Source: Fragilaria crotonensis | Lineage: Eukaryota; Bacillariophyta; Fragilariophyceae; Fragilariales; Fragilariaceae | Direction: 5' to 3' | Assembly: GCA_022925895.1 (NCBI GenBank) | Contig: JAKSYS010000001.1 | Location: forward strand, 496,001-560,000 | Length of the DNA: 64,000 nt | In this document: piece by piece, positions 23,444-33,034 of the stretch | How positions within the stretch are numbered: the stretch's first letter is position 1 | Layout: each line of letters starts with the position of its first letter | Notes under the pieces: generated by a model | Told to the model about the DNA's origin: nothing | The model's input: the letters and a program-made list of their open reading frames with translations, nothing else | The model's database searches: none | Translations under genes and position numbers: made by a program

Positions 23444-24028
23444 CTAGTTGCAGGTTTCGCATTTACTCTGCTCCTTCAAAAGTTCCTTCTTCTGACGATA
23501 CGCTTCAACAAGTGCGGGCACTGATTGACCGCGCGTCACCCTTGTTCGATAGGCCGCAAAGATATCGTAGCCAAGATCAAAGATGCCTTTAAGAATGGGA
23601 ACCTTGGTCACCGCCAGAAGCCATCCCAGGCCGACGTGTTCGTAGGCTAGTTGAAAAACTGCAACCCCGACAACAACCTTTCCTTCCGGCGTAACGCCAT
23701 GCATTGCTTTCATGCCGGTTTCATAGTCGATAAGGCCGTTCGCGGGGTCTTCCCCGTCGTAATCTTCCGATTCCAAATCGCTTAACTTTAGCCGAGTAGA
23801 ACTTCCATGCAGCCTTTCGTCGCGTCGTCGCAAGAAGTCAATCTCTAGCTTGCACACGTTGCATTTGGAATCGTAAAGAAGATTGAGTTCCTCGGAGAAC
23901 AGTCGCTGACTTGGGGACGCGTTAGTTGACAACTTGGCTCGTAGGACATGCGAAGGTAGTCTCGCGTTCGATAAATTGAAAGCTGATGTGCGTGACGTGA
24001 TGAGTGTCAAAGGCAAGAGGATCCGCAT
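23444..24028 (-). CDS. DCC-family thiol-disulfide protein (DUF393), probably plastid
   Basis: 194 aa, intronless. The leader MRILLPLTLITSRTSAF looks like a signal peptide followed by an ASAF-type plastid cleavage motif, then a basic/Ser-rich transit stretch. The core starts with LLYDSKCNVCKLEIDFLRRRD, the D-x-x-C-x-x-C pattern of the DCC (YuxK-like) family. Later parts include YETGMKAMHGVTPEGKVVVGVAVF and a helical YRQKKELLKE tail. These proteins are thioredoxin-fold and presumed oxidoreductases; the substrate is not known. Confidence 0.85.
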   Translation of the reverse strand: MRILLPLTLITSRTSAFNLSNARLPSHVLRAKLSTNASPSQRLFSEELNLLYDSKCNVCKLEIDFLRRRDERLHGSSTRLKLSDLESEDYDGEDPANGLIDYETGMKAMHGVTPEGKVVVGVAVFQLAYEHVGLGWLLAVTKVPILKGIFDLGYDIFAAYRTRVTRGQSVPALVEAYRQKKELLKEQSKCETCN

Positions 24029-24188
24029 GTTGAGAGCGTTATTGATACAGTTGAGCGCATTTTGTTTCTTGAGGTGATCTGACCTGTCGAATTGACAACT
24101 TTCTCAGTCGTGAAAGAGTGAGGGCGCCCAGGCGCCACTACTATACTTGTTGAGAGGGTGAGATCGAAGAGGGATCGCGGCGAGCGGA

Positions 24189-24491
24189 TTACTCCAGTAA
24201 TTCGTACACTCTCCGTAGACTCTCCTTACTACAGTATTCTTTCAGCAGTTCACTGCTGACCTCGGTCGTGGCAAGCTCCTTCCGGTATATCGTTGCTGTA
24301 AAATCAACGAGGAAATTCCTGGCGCGGTCATAGGAGATCTGGTGCGCGCGGAGGTCGAGGTTGCCTGACAACGCAACTTTAAAATGGCATTTTAAGGTTG
24401 AGTTGGCCATGTTTTTTGGTTCTGCGCACAACTTGAGCCTTTGCTCAGCTTCAAGTTGGAATCTGAATACCGGAGACATGAGGTGTGACAT
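24189..24491 (-). CDS. Small hypothetical protein (doubtful)
   Basis: A 100-codon frame from an ATG at 24491, rich in charged residues with a helix-like C-terminus (SSELLKEYCSKESLRRVYELLE). No family recognised. The reading frame extends upstream through the inverted repeat at 24529-24568, so the coding status is uncertain. An 18-bp palindrome CTTAAAATGCCATTTTAAAG lies within it near 24380. Confidence 0.3.
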   Translation of the reverse strand: MSHLMSPVFRFQLEAEQRLKLCAEPKNMANSTLKCHFKVALSGNLDLRAHQISYDRARNFLVDFTATIYRKELATTEVSSELLKEYCSKESLRRVYELLE

Positions 24492-24568
24492 TGGGTTTTC
24501 CCCGGGAGGCTGAAGGAGGGCAAAAAACGTGCGCGCGCAGAGATTTTTGAGTTTGCTTAAATCCCCTA

Positions 24569-25086
24569 ATACGTTACAAAGTAGGCATACAAAGTAGATA
24601 CTTGTTCGACTACCTCGAACGCTCGAAACTCGAACAAACAAGTGTACAGTACTACGAGTACGGTAGACATACTTCAAGGTCGTACTGTATGTGGCTACGG
24701 TACTTTTAGCTCTTGTCAAGAGGAGTTCATTCGTAGCACATGTACTCTAGAGTATTACTTCGGAAATACAACGGGTGTTGTACTATCCAATAGGAATCCA
24801 CGGATCTTGCGGATTAATTAGAACTGGTACTGTAATGTTGCATAATAGGATAATAGGGGTACTTGATGACGTTTTCGTGCGTTTGCGTGGGGCATATCAA
24901 CTGAAAACGATAGTACCAGCATTTTGGGATCTGCAACATAAGTTGCACCTACAGTATTTTTACATGCTTCGTATATGGAACGAATGCAACTTTTTTCCCG
25001 AGGTACTCTAGTACGTTTTGCAATACTAGCCTACTAGTAGTGGAGTACCCCGAGACCACGAGTACTCCATAGTCCAGAGTCCAGAA
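24569..25086. other. Intergenic; GTAC-rich, no gene
   Basis: Contains several AGTAC and CTCGAAC words (24600-24670) and short frames only. Confidence 0.45.
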
Positions 25087-26002
25087 TCACACCACAAAAC
25101 AAGAGCAGCAACGAACCATCAACGATGCCATTGGCGGCTTCGCTGCCGGAGTCGCCTTGGGCGGTCTCATTACCACACAGATTACGGATGATGTCATGCC
25201 CGCCAATCTCCCTTCGATCTTGGGAACGCTCTTTGGAGGAGCCTCCAACGTGGGAGCAGCTTCTTTTGCAGCCTTGCGTTCCTCAGCCATTCTTTTTGTC
25301 GCTCCTTCTCCTGCTGCCATTGCCTCTCAGCAGCTTCTTGGGCCTAAGCCTCGCGCTCTGCCTCCTTTTACGATGACACTTGTCAGCTGCATCACCTATA
25401 GCAGCAACCTTCTTAATCTTCGCCCGGTGCTTGTTCATGATGACGACACGCTTCTGCTTCAGCAGCCGAAGCCGCACGTTTTTGTTCTTGCTGACAACGT
25501 TGAGCCAACGCAGCAACTTCCGCCGCTTTCTTTGTCTCAGCTTGGTCGCAACGACGTGCTTCCGCTTCAGCATCTTGTTTGGCGGCACGTTCGTTCTCTT
25601 GTCGACATCGCTGAGCCAACGCAGCCATTCGGTTGCATTTTTCTAATCGCTTTCTTGCTGTCGCTTTCTTGCTGCCGCTTTCTTGCTGCGCCTGTCGGGA
25701 GCAGAGCTCTGCTGCCTGCGTTCTTGTTTGCGACGTTGTTCCTTAGCAGCAGCCTCCGCCAGGCGCTGTTTCTCCGCTGCAGCAACGGCAGCTGCCTTCT
25801 TGGCCTCAGCCGCGACGTGCTTCAGCCTTGTTGGCAGCACGTACTTCTTCTTGCTTGCGACGCTGTGCCTGTTCTGCAGCTGCTCGGATCGACTCTTCTC
25901 TGCGCTGCTTTTCACGCATAATGGCGGATGCCTCCTTTTGGGCTTAAGGGCCTCTTCTATCAAAGTTGTCTTGGGCAGAATGGGACTGCCTCCCAATCCC
26001 AA
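25087..26002 (-). pseudogene. Decayed coiled-coil (Ala/Lys/Glu/Gln-rich) gene
   Basis: On the minus strand, coiled-coil text jumps between frames: REKQRREESIRAAAEQAQRRK, then AEAKKAAAVAAAEKQRLAEAA, then QENERAAKQDAEAEARR, then AAERQWQQEKERQKEW, then MAEERKAAKEAA. The register survives but at least four frameshifts and stops interrupt it. The low-complexity code suggests decay or an assembly problem in repetitive DNA. At 25106-25270 the plus strand also reads smoothly (TINDAIGGFAAGVALGG), so a different gene fragment may abut here. Confidence 0.5.
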
Positions 26003-27631
26003 TCCTAAACTTAGTTCATCTACCGGTACTTGTAGTTCATCTGTTGTTCATTCTACTTGTGCTTTTTTACTGTAAACTTTGTTTAGTGTGTTACTTGATA
26101 CTCTGCTTTCAGAATACTCGCAAGTACTCCGTTTTAACATGGCAAAAGCACGGGGGTTTTCCTGCTTTGCGAATATACCATGCCCTACATGGTTGCTTTA
26201 TTTGTTTCATGAAGTTGAGGTACATCCGTAGTACCTTTGCGGGAGGTCTGGCAAATGACGGTTTCAACTTTCAGCTAAGATGGCTATCATGCATTTTTCA
26301 CTTCCACAACAAAAATGTCCACAATGCTGGCATTCCCATTGATGAAGTTTGAATTCTTGAGAAACAATCAAATGCCCGGCCATACCCATGCATCATATAC
26401 ATGTGGAAGAACATGGGGATTTAGGGCATACATTTTGGACCCAGTATGGAGGGGTTTCTGAGATGACAAACCACCTAGTAGAGATCCTCTTGATTTGCAT
26501 CATTTGAGCAATGATGTTGTGGATGAACATTACAGATAATGAGGTCCTGTTTTCTGGAACAGAGATGCACACTATAACACTATAACAACTGCCCCAGGTG
26601 ATGCATCATGTTGAGAAGAAGAGAACTCGCTTCTGTGGTGGTGGTCTCACCCCATGATCCTGAACACTGTTAGAGGGCAGTTCACCCAAATGATCACGGC
26701 CGTGCTGGCGCATAAAGGTTGATGAGCGTGTAGTACATTCTTGGTACTATAATGTGCTGCAACACCAGATTGCTGTAGTGGGCAGACTTCGAGCGAACAA
26801 CAATAGCCTGTAACTGGCAGATGGGATGTTGTGGATAGGAGCGACTTCATGCAAAATCATCATTCCAGGAATGTCAGACTGGAGAAACTTGGGCTTGGTG
26901 CGTGTCAAAAAGAGAGTGTTTGGAACTCAATTTGGAGGATTGAATTGCAAATGTACTGTGGTATCAATAAAAAACCACGCATTTGGTCAAGAAGACTATT
27001 CCATAGGATGGGTAACACGGCTCATTACAGTAGTTTCCTGATTAACACTGTGGTCAAAATACGCATTGCATGGTGGTGCGCTATGAGCAAATCTTGTGAA
27101 TCTGCATCAATCGTGAAGCACTCAAGGAGCATTTCGTTTCCAATGCCAAAATAAAGAAGGCTGGCAAGTGAGATCCCAACAAAGCAAGCAATCATGTATA
27201 TTACACAAATACTACTTGTAGCTAGCACCTGGCACTTCAAATGGAGTACGCAACATCGTCAATGAAGGATTCTTCCTTATTCTTCTTGATTGAACATTAA
27301 GACTAGCAACACTGCTTGCATACATGTGTGACTCTCTCCCTCTACTCCCTACGACGACAGACAGTGATGAGAGGCGAGGAGTGGGAGCCAGTGTGGCAGA
27401 TACCTGCTCGATTGTAATGATTAATGATACTTGTACCTTGTACTTTTAGCTGTTAGAATGTTAGGATGTGTCCCTTGATAAGTTTGTACTGTAGTACGAT
27501 ACTCCTGTACAAGGACGAGGTACCAAAATTCAGTAGTACAGTAGTCCGGAGTGCCAGTAAAACAGGAAGTAGGAGGAAGTTCTGAAAGGGTGACTTGTCT
27601 CTATGCATGGCTTCTCCATTCACCAATTCAC
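26003..27631. other. Intergenic; probably decayed mobile DNA
   Basis: No intact frame longer than about 130 codons and no family recognised on either strand. Composition (ATG/CAT-rich, lower in GTAC until 27430) resembles old transposon DNA more than gene spacers. GTAC words return at 27430-27545 next to the RimP-like gene. Confidence 0.4.
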
Positions 27632-28630
27632 CTATCCACCCTTCTCCTTTTTAGCTTTTGGAAGCTTGACCGAAAGAACATCTATATTCTTGAGTTTCTT
27701 CATTCGTCCCTTGATGTTAATCACAGTGAACTCGTCAGTTCGCTCGTGCAGTCGACCTTCAATTGTCTTTTGCTGCTTGGTTTTCGGATCTTGGTGCCGA
27801 CAAATGACTGGAAATCCTTTGTACACCTTCCACATGATGCCGGTCAACTCATCGGGGGCACCGGGAGTTGTAACTTCAATCTCGTGTGTCTCGGCAATCC
27901 AAAGTCCGGTACTGTCCTCGGCGAATGCCGCATTGATGGCTCTTGCCAATTGGACAACATCCACGCCCTTGGACGGCATGTCTTGGATAACATCGTCGAT
28001 GTCATCATCATCGTCGGCCACGTCCACGTCATTGTCATCGCTGGCAATGTCATTTGGAACTGTGAGATAATTTAGTGTCTCATCATCTTCATTGGCATCG
28101 TCATTATCCAATTCTTCGGCCTCGTCGTCGATATCGTCCTCCACTTCCGTAAGTACAGAATCATCGACAGTATCGTCATCATCCACATCCCCCATTGGAT
28201 TGGACACGAACGCATCTCCCAGAACAACAACCTTGATGAGTCCAGTGCTCCATTCAATCTTCAAATCATTCGCTCCACATGTTGTACCAGCTTGTCGGAT
28301 GAGTCCTTCTCCAATTGTTTGATAATTGCTTTCATCTGGTTGCAGTTCCGACAGTGATGACACGGCTGCTGCAGAGCGGCAAGTTGTGCTGCTGCTGCTG
28401 CTGCTACTTCGGTAAGAGTAGGAGCCGCGAGGCCTGTTTTGGTTCAAATCATGTTTGGTTTGGATAATGACACGTTGTAGCAGAATCGAAGAATATTGTT
28501 GTTGTCGTGTATTGTGAGATGTTGTTGATGTTGTGATCCAAGATGTGCATGGCAATGTGAACAAGGACAAGACCAGGAGGATTGCTGTTGGCACAACGAC
28601 GACGGTGCGAGTGAAGACTACGACTCTCAT
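27632..28630 (-). CDS. RimP-like ribosome maturation factor with acidic insert, probably plastid
   Basis: The ATG at 28630 is preferred because it starts a signal peptide (MRVVVFTRTVVVVPTAILLVLSL) ending near CTSW, then a Ser/Arg-rich transit stretch; 332 aa in all. The core matches bacterial RimP order: GEGLIRQAG, LKIEWSTGLIKVVVL, then GVDVVQLARAINAAF, HEIEVTTPGAPDEL, WKVYKGFPVICRH, TIEGRLHE, FTVINIKGRMKKL. Bacterial RimP assists 30S subunit maturation; here the target would be the plastid ribosome. An ~80-residue Asp/Glu-rich insert interrupts the N-terminal domain. Confidence 0.72.
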   Translation of the reverse strand: MRVVVFTRTVVVVPTAILLVLSLFTLPCTSWITTSTTSHNTRQQQYSSILLQRVIIQTKHDLNQNRPRGSYSYRSSSSSSSTTCRSAAAVSSLSELQPDESNYQTIGEGLIRQAGTTCGANDLKIEWSTGLIKVVVLGDAFVSNPMGDVDDDDTVDDSVLTEVEDDIDDEAEELDNDDANEDDETLNYLTVPNDIASDDNDVDVADDDDDIDDVIQDMPSKGVDVVQLARAINAAFAEDSTGLWIAETHEIEVTTPGAPDELTGIMWKVYKGFPVICRHQDPKTKQQKTIEGRLHERTDEFTVINIKGRMKKLKNIDVLSVKLPKAKKEKGG

Positions 28631-28702
28631 GGTCCGATGTTTTTGTCGAGTGTGTAGTAGTACCACGGTACTTGTACTACCTCTATTACAACACCACCAC
28701 AA

Positions 28703-29011
28703 TGTGATGATGAAATGATTGGTCGATGGTCAATGAGACTGAAGTTGGCTGATGTCTGATATACACACTCGCAGCATTATGTATGGCATCTCCGTTGGCA
28801 TGTTGATGAATCAGTGTTTCCTCCCCCCAACCCGTGTGCGTACGGTGATTACATACACTTGTACTTAGGTACAGTACTGATAGTATGCTACAGATTCTTT
28901 GTGTACAGTACTTGTACCCGGTGCTTGTGCCTCGGGTTCAAAAGTCAGATGGCTATGATACTATATGATATATATGATGTATGATACATGTTACATGTTG
29001 TACACTCCTAG
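28703..29011. other. Intergenic, GTAC-rich
   Basis: Upstream region of the RimP-like gene. Nothing beyond GTAC words and ATATGATATAT-type AT runs at 28960-28985. Confidence 0.4.
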
Positions 29012-29272
29012 TTTGGGAAAGTTGCCGTCGCTTCCAAGGGTTGTGAAGGCGACGCCATCCCCTTCACGGACGTTTCCAGTGTGGACGATATAGCATCTCG
29101 TCTTCTTCCCATGGGGTATGCCAAAAGCACGGTACTGAGGCGAAATTATCAAGGCCATATCACGGGCCGACCTCCTGACGGCCAGTTTCGTTTTTGTCAG
29201 TCCGACGTTCTATCCACGCACCAAGCTTTTGGGCGGCCAGTTGGAATGGTGCCAACTCGTCAACCCGTTTGA
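29012..29272 (+). pseudogene. Orphan coding fragment
   Basis: An 86-codon stretch with good codon composition (FGKVAVASKG... to ...VPTRQPV, stop). It is preceded directly by TAG in frame and has no ATG near its start; the first Met is at 29081. It looks like the last exon or a broken end of a gene whose upstream part is missing. Not recognised. Confidence 0.35.
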
Positions 29273-29686
29273 AGGTCGTTCTTGTACAATGGTGGACTAG
29301 CACTCGCGCATGGAGTGAAAAATAGAGCGTGAATGCCTCATTACAACACTACGCATGGATCCCGGCCTCGTTTGCATATGCGTGATCTGGTTTTACTGCA
29401 ATTCGAAGATCAGTCTCGGATTCCAACATCTGCAAACGCTGCGGCGGTTTGTATCGCTCCCTCATAAACAAAGAAAATGACTTCGCTCCAATCGTGACTT
29501 CAGTTGCAAGTTAACGTTATACGATCTACTCCAGTATGGTACCTTCTAATTCTGTGGCTTCGTACAAATTAGGAGACCAAACTCAACTTTTCCCATGATG
29601 AATCCCTTGAGCATTACTTGGAACATCAAATACGCTCTACGCTGAGTAGAAACGATGTTACTAGCGCAAAGTACGATTCGTCGTCC
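29273..29686. other. Intergenic; nothing recognised
   Basis: No gene or repeat stands out. It is the 3' flank of the 153-aa gene. Confidence 0.4.
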
Positions 29687-30148
29687 TCATGTTTGCGAAT
29701 CATCCCCCAATTCTTCTTCCTGCCTCATCTTTTCCATCAAGATCTTTCTCCGTTCTTCATTCCTCTTGGCAATGCGTCGCCAACTAACTGCTTGCTCCTG
29801 CTTGGTCATTTCATTCCAATTATCAATTCGTCGAGTCGTCCCATCCAAGTTGATGATAATGGGGCCCATTTCTTCAAATTGTATCGTCTCACCGAGTCGG
29901 ATGGAAGGAATATCGGAATTTGGATCGGATGCAGGGAGAAGTGGTATATCTGTTGTTCCAATTGTTTCGTCACCGTCGTCACCAAATTGTTCTCCAGCAC
30001 GGTCGTTCACAACGTCCGATTCACCACCGTTGTTGCTCGCCGCAGCAGCAAAGGCACATTCACTACTACTTCTGGCAGGAACACCATCACATGAACTCAT
30101 TGTTCCCACTAGCAAAATCAACAATGCAAGAAGACAAGGTCTTTTCAT
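29687..30148 (-). CDS. Small secreted or organellar protein with conserved GPI..NLDGTTRRI..W motif
   Basis: The ATG at 30148 gives 153 aa starting with a signal peptide (MKRPCLLALLILLVGTMSSC). A longer in-frame reading to 30427 crosses the microsatellite and is not credible. The C-terminal half, MGPIIINLDGTTRRIDNW then NEMTKQEQAVSWRRIAKRNEERR, recalls a short block in uncharacterised fungal and algal proteins (LGPvvvn.DGT.sRI.NW...ER...kRN, from memory). Function unknown. Divergent from the methyltransferase gene, sharing a 343-bp promoter region. Confidence 0.7.
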   Translation of the reverse strand: MKRPCLLALLILLVGTMSSCDGVPARSSSECAFAAAASNNGGESDVVNDRAGEQFGDDGDETIGTTDIPLLPASDPNSDIPSIRLGETIQFEEMGPIIINLDGTTRRIDNWNEMTKQEQAVSWRRIAKRNEERRKILMEKMRQEEELGDDSQT

Positions 30149-30346
30149 ATGATCAGTCACAAAGCAATCTCTTCGAAAAAAGTGAACGAGAGATGTTTGA
30201 CGATGACACTGCGAATTGTGTTGATGGTGGGATGTCGAGGAGCGCTCAGAACATCTTCGAAACACTTTTACACGTTGACACTCTACCGTATGTACGCCAG
30301 TACTTGTACTCCAGTACAATCTTAGGTACCGTATACGAACATTGTA

Positions 30347-30396
30347 CGGTATACGGTATACGGTATACGGTATACGGTATACGGTATACGGTATAC
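30347..30396. repeat. (CGGTATA) microsatellite, about seven copies
   Basis: Seven perfect heptamers plus one base, each creating the palindrome GTATAC. It lies in the shared promoter region of the divergent gene pair 29687-30148 and 30492-31574. Confidence 0.95.
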
Positions 30397-30491
30397 TGGT
30401 CTCTATCCCGTATTCACGATCCTTCAAAAGATATCAGTCAGCAACCACTGACTGCAGATCTTGTATCTCACGGCCATCCACACACAAGTCG

Positions 30492-31574
30492 ATGATGCCA
30501 ACAGCCGGTTGTTCCCTTCTCCTGTTTCTGTTGCTTCACATGAATACTAGTCTCACTGCCATGTCTCTCACCCACAACAAGAACAAGACTCCCCGCTTTG
30601 TCATGAAACTTGCTGACGCAACGACACTCCTCGCAACGGGAACAGCATCGCTGCCACCCATGATTTCAGTTCCCTGTGAGGGACCCATCACAGCACTGAT
30701 CCAACCACCCAATGTGGATGCACTCTACGATTGGTACGTGACAGTGCGTCAAACACCAGATGCTGATCCCAGTTGGGCAGTTGTGTGGCCGACAGCCGTC
30801 AGTTTGGCACTGTATATCATGACGGCAGATACAACCGAGACTGAAACAACAACACCCACCGGTGCACCTAATAGTGACAACACTGACAACATGGAGAACA
30901 TTATATCCAACACTGGACCATTACCTTCAGTACCACCAGCCTCTCACCAACTATTACTTGCCAACAAACGAGTAGTGGAACTGGGATGTGGATTGGGACT
31001 GTGTGGATTGGTGGCTGCCAAGTTCTGTGGTGCCAAATCCGTTCTCCTTTCTGATCGAGAACCCTTTGCCCTGCATTGCGCACTTTCTACTGCAGCCGTC
31101 AACCACCTTTCCAATGACATGGTCCAAGCCGCCATTTTGGATTGGACTGTTCTGGGAAATGAGGACAAGACTGACGCGTCAACAACGACGACGACGACGA
31201 CGCCGTTTAGTAATTTACAAGCCGATGTGGTGCTCGCCAGTGATGTCTTGTACGATGGCGCCACAATTGTGGCATTCGCTCGTGCATGTCGCAAGATTTG
31301 TCGCCATGGTGGTATCATTTTGGTGACGGATCCACGTGAGGAACGTATTGAGGGCGCTCGTGACATGTTCCGTGATGCCCTACAGCAGCAGGGACAAGAC
31401 TCAAACGAGAAGGACAACAACAGCAACAATCGCACTTTCCTGAAAAGCTTTGATATTATAGACCTACCAGCCATCGAGTGTGACCCTGTTGACAGCCGCA
31501 GAAGTAGTATGGATTGCATCGACCACGTTCGGCGGATGAGAGAACCGACCGTTCTGATCAAGTGCGTGTTTTGA
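30492..31574 (+). CDS. Family 16 (METTL21-type) methyltransferase
   Basis: The ATG at 30492 (with a second Met at 30495) opens 360 aa beginning with a signal-like PTAGCSLLLFLLLHM leader. DWYVTVRQT and DPSWAVVWPTAVSLALYI precede the SAM-binding motif VVELGCGLGLCGLVAA (~160-175), SVLLSDREP, and DVVLASDVLYD after an ACG-repeat-encoded Thr run. This order matches the lysine methyltransferase family 16. The substrate is unknown; the leader suggests an organelle or the secretory route. Upstream in-frame codons read through the microsatellite and are rejected as start. Confidence 0.85.
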   Translation: MMPTAGCSLLLFLLLHMNTSLTAMSLTHNKNKTPRFVMKLADATTLLATGTASLPPMISVPCEGPITALIQPPNVDALYDWYVTVRQTPDADPSWAVVWPTAVSLALYIMTADTTETETTTPTGAPNSDNTDNMENIISNTGPLPSVPPASHQLLLANKRVVELGCGLGLCGLVAAKFCGAKSVLLSDREPFALHCALSTAAVNHLSNDMVQAAILDWTVLGNEDKTDASTTTTTTTPFSNLQADVVLASDVLYDGATIVAFARACRKICRHGGIILVTDPREERIEGARDMFRDALQQQGQDSNEKDNNSNNRTFLKSFDIIDLPAIECDPVDSRRSSMDCIDHVRRMREPTVLIKCVF

Positions 31575-33034
31575 ACTCACTTGAGCACGAAGCGAGAGGA
31601 CAGAGCAGGTGTTTTTGAAGCATATGTCAGCTTTACATTTCCCGAACTCTCGCATACATGAAGCGTTTCCTGGCAGACGCATAATAAGAACTTGCGTCCG
31701 GCAATCTTGCCTTCGGATCTGACTGATGTGCCAGCTGTTGGATAGTCTGTGAGTTGCCGATATCTCGCTTTGGCTAAATGCTGGGTTAATCGCTCTGATT
31801 GGACTATTCTACTTAGACGCCAATGGTGCTCATACGTGGATCGTTCAGGGGACGTCGCGGTGCACTGCAATGTACTCCAAATATTGGAGTAAAGGTGATG
31901 TACCCTCGCGTTGCTCGAGACCAAGCTCTGGATGTCAGGGTACTATTCCTGATACCAGGAAAAGTAGGATTACCAATAAAGCACAAGTGTTGAGTGCACG
32001 ACAACGATTAAGGCTCGAAATTGATGGCCCGAGCGTCTCTAGAGTCTCTGCTTCCGACCCGTTAACTATTTTCGCAAATGCTTGGCGTAGATGTAAGTTA
32101 GGTTGTGCTGCTCGGAGTGCTCCGTATATTGGAACTTTAAACTTTTATCAGTGGATACGTAATACGTAGGGCTGAGTGTTGAGTGACGAGTACTACAGTA
32201 CCATCTACGGTAGTACGTAGTACTACCGTTTACAGGGGTACTTTAGCTACGGTAGTCGCCAGTCGCCAACTATGAATATTTTCCTGCGGCTTTATACATG
32301 TATAGTCGTTCATACTCTTCCGACTTCCGACCACATACTTGTATGCATACCTGACGATACTTCAGTACTGGTACAATTGTACCTTTGTGGTGTATCATTC
32401 TACCGTATAAACTGTTCATACTGGTACATAGTATTGCCGTGCGAATGAATTTACTGGAAAATGAGTTTACTGCAAAATGTACCCAAACATAGAAAATGCT
32501 GCATGATTCATAGTGGATATTTACTTCAATTTGAAGGACACGTGTTCGTACGCCAACGTGGCTTCGGTGTGAAAAGCTTTTAGCGGGAATTATGTGTATG
32601 TACTGCGCCACCTCCCAAAACCCGAGAGAATTTAATGAAGTGTATGCCCCAATTCTTCACAAATGCCTTATTGGGCTTCGGAGGAACGGCCCTATTATGT
32701 GTGTCCAACGGGTCACCGTGGACAACGCGCTGTTTGTAACCTTTTCTATTTTCTGTTTATCACTCATCTCATGCAATTTTGCAGGGACAACCAGAATGAG
32801 GTCGGAAGGACATGAGATAGGATACATGACAGGATTGAAACCGTTCGACACTTGAAAAATATAATTAAATACTCCGAGTATAATATAATAACTGTGGTGA
32901 GCCTTCGGAAATGAGATCAGGAAGGATATGTGCCCTCCCAACTCACAACATACTGGGTTGGTGTGCCACCGCCACTCAAAGAAGATGCGATGATGGTCGA
33001 TTTCTGGGTAGTATAGCTGTATCGTTAACTGGGT
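31575..33034. other. Intergenic; no convincing gene
   Basis: Overlapping frames of up to 115 codons on both strands (31577-31924, 31870-32169, 32270-32611) show no motifs. GTAC words cluster at 32190-32260. Confidence 0.4.

Larger units (their letters stand above)
22709..24568. repeat. Inverted 17-bp pair TAGGGRATTTAAGCAAA flanking the DCC gene
   Basis: The left arm 22709-22725 matches the inverted right arm 24552-24568 at 16 of 17 positions. Inward of each, after 14 and 12 bp, comes the same TGCGCGCGCAC. The 1,860-bp interval encloses a complete DCC-family gene and a small open frame. No target duplication was seen. It may be two related short elements in opposite orientation, or one element that contains a host gene. 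Confidence 0.55.

Noticed and set aside
25157-25921. 254-codon plus-strand gene
   Set aside because: From about 25270 it is the reverse complement of Ala/Lys/Glu-rich coiled-coil code, which often leaves the opposite strand open.
30342-30491. Longer start for the methyltransferase
   Set aside because: The added residues are just translated CGGTATA repeat.
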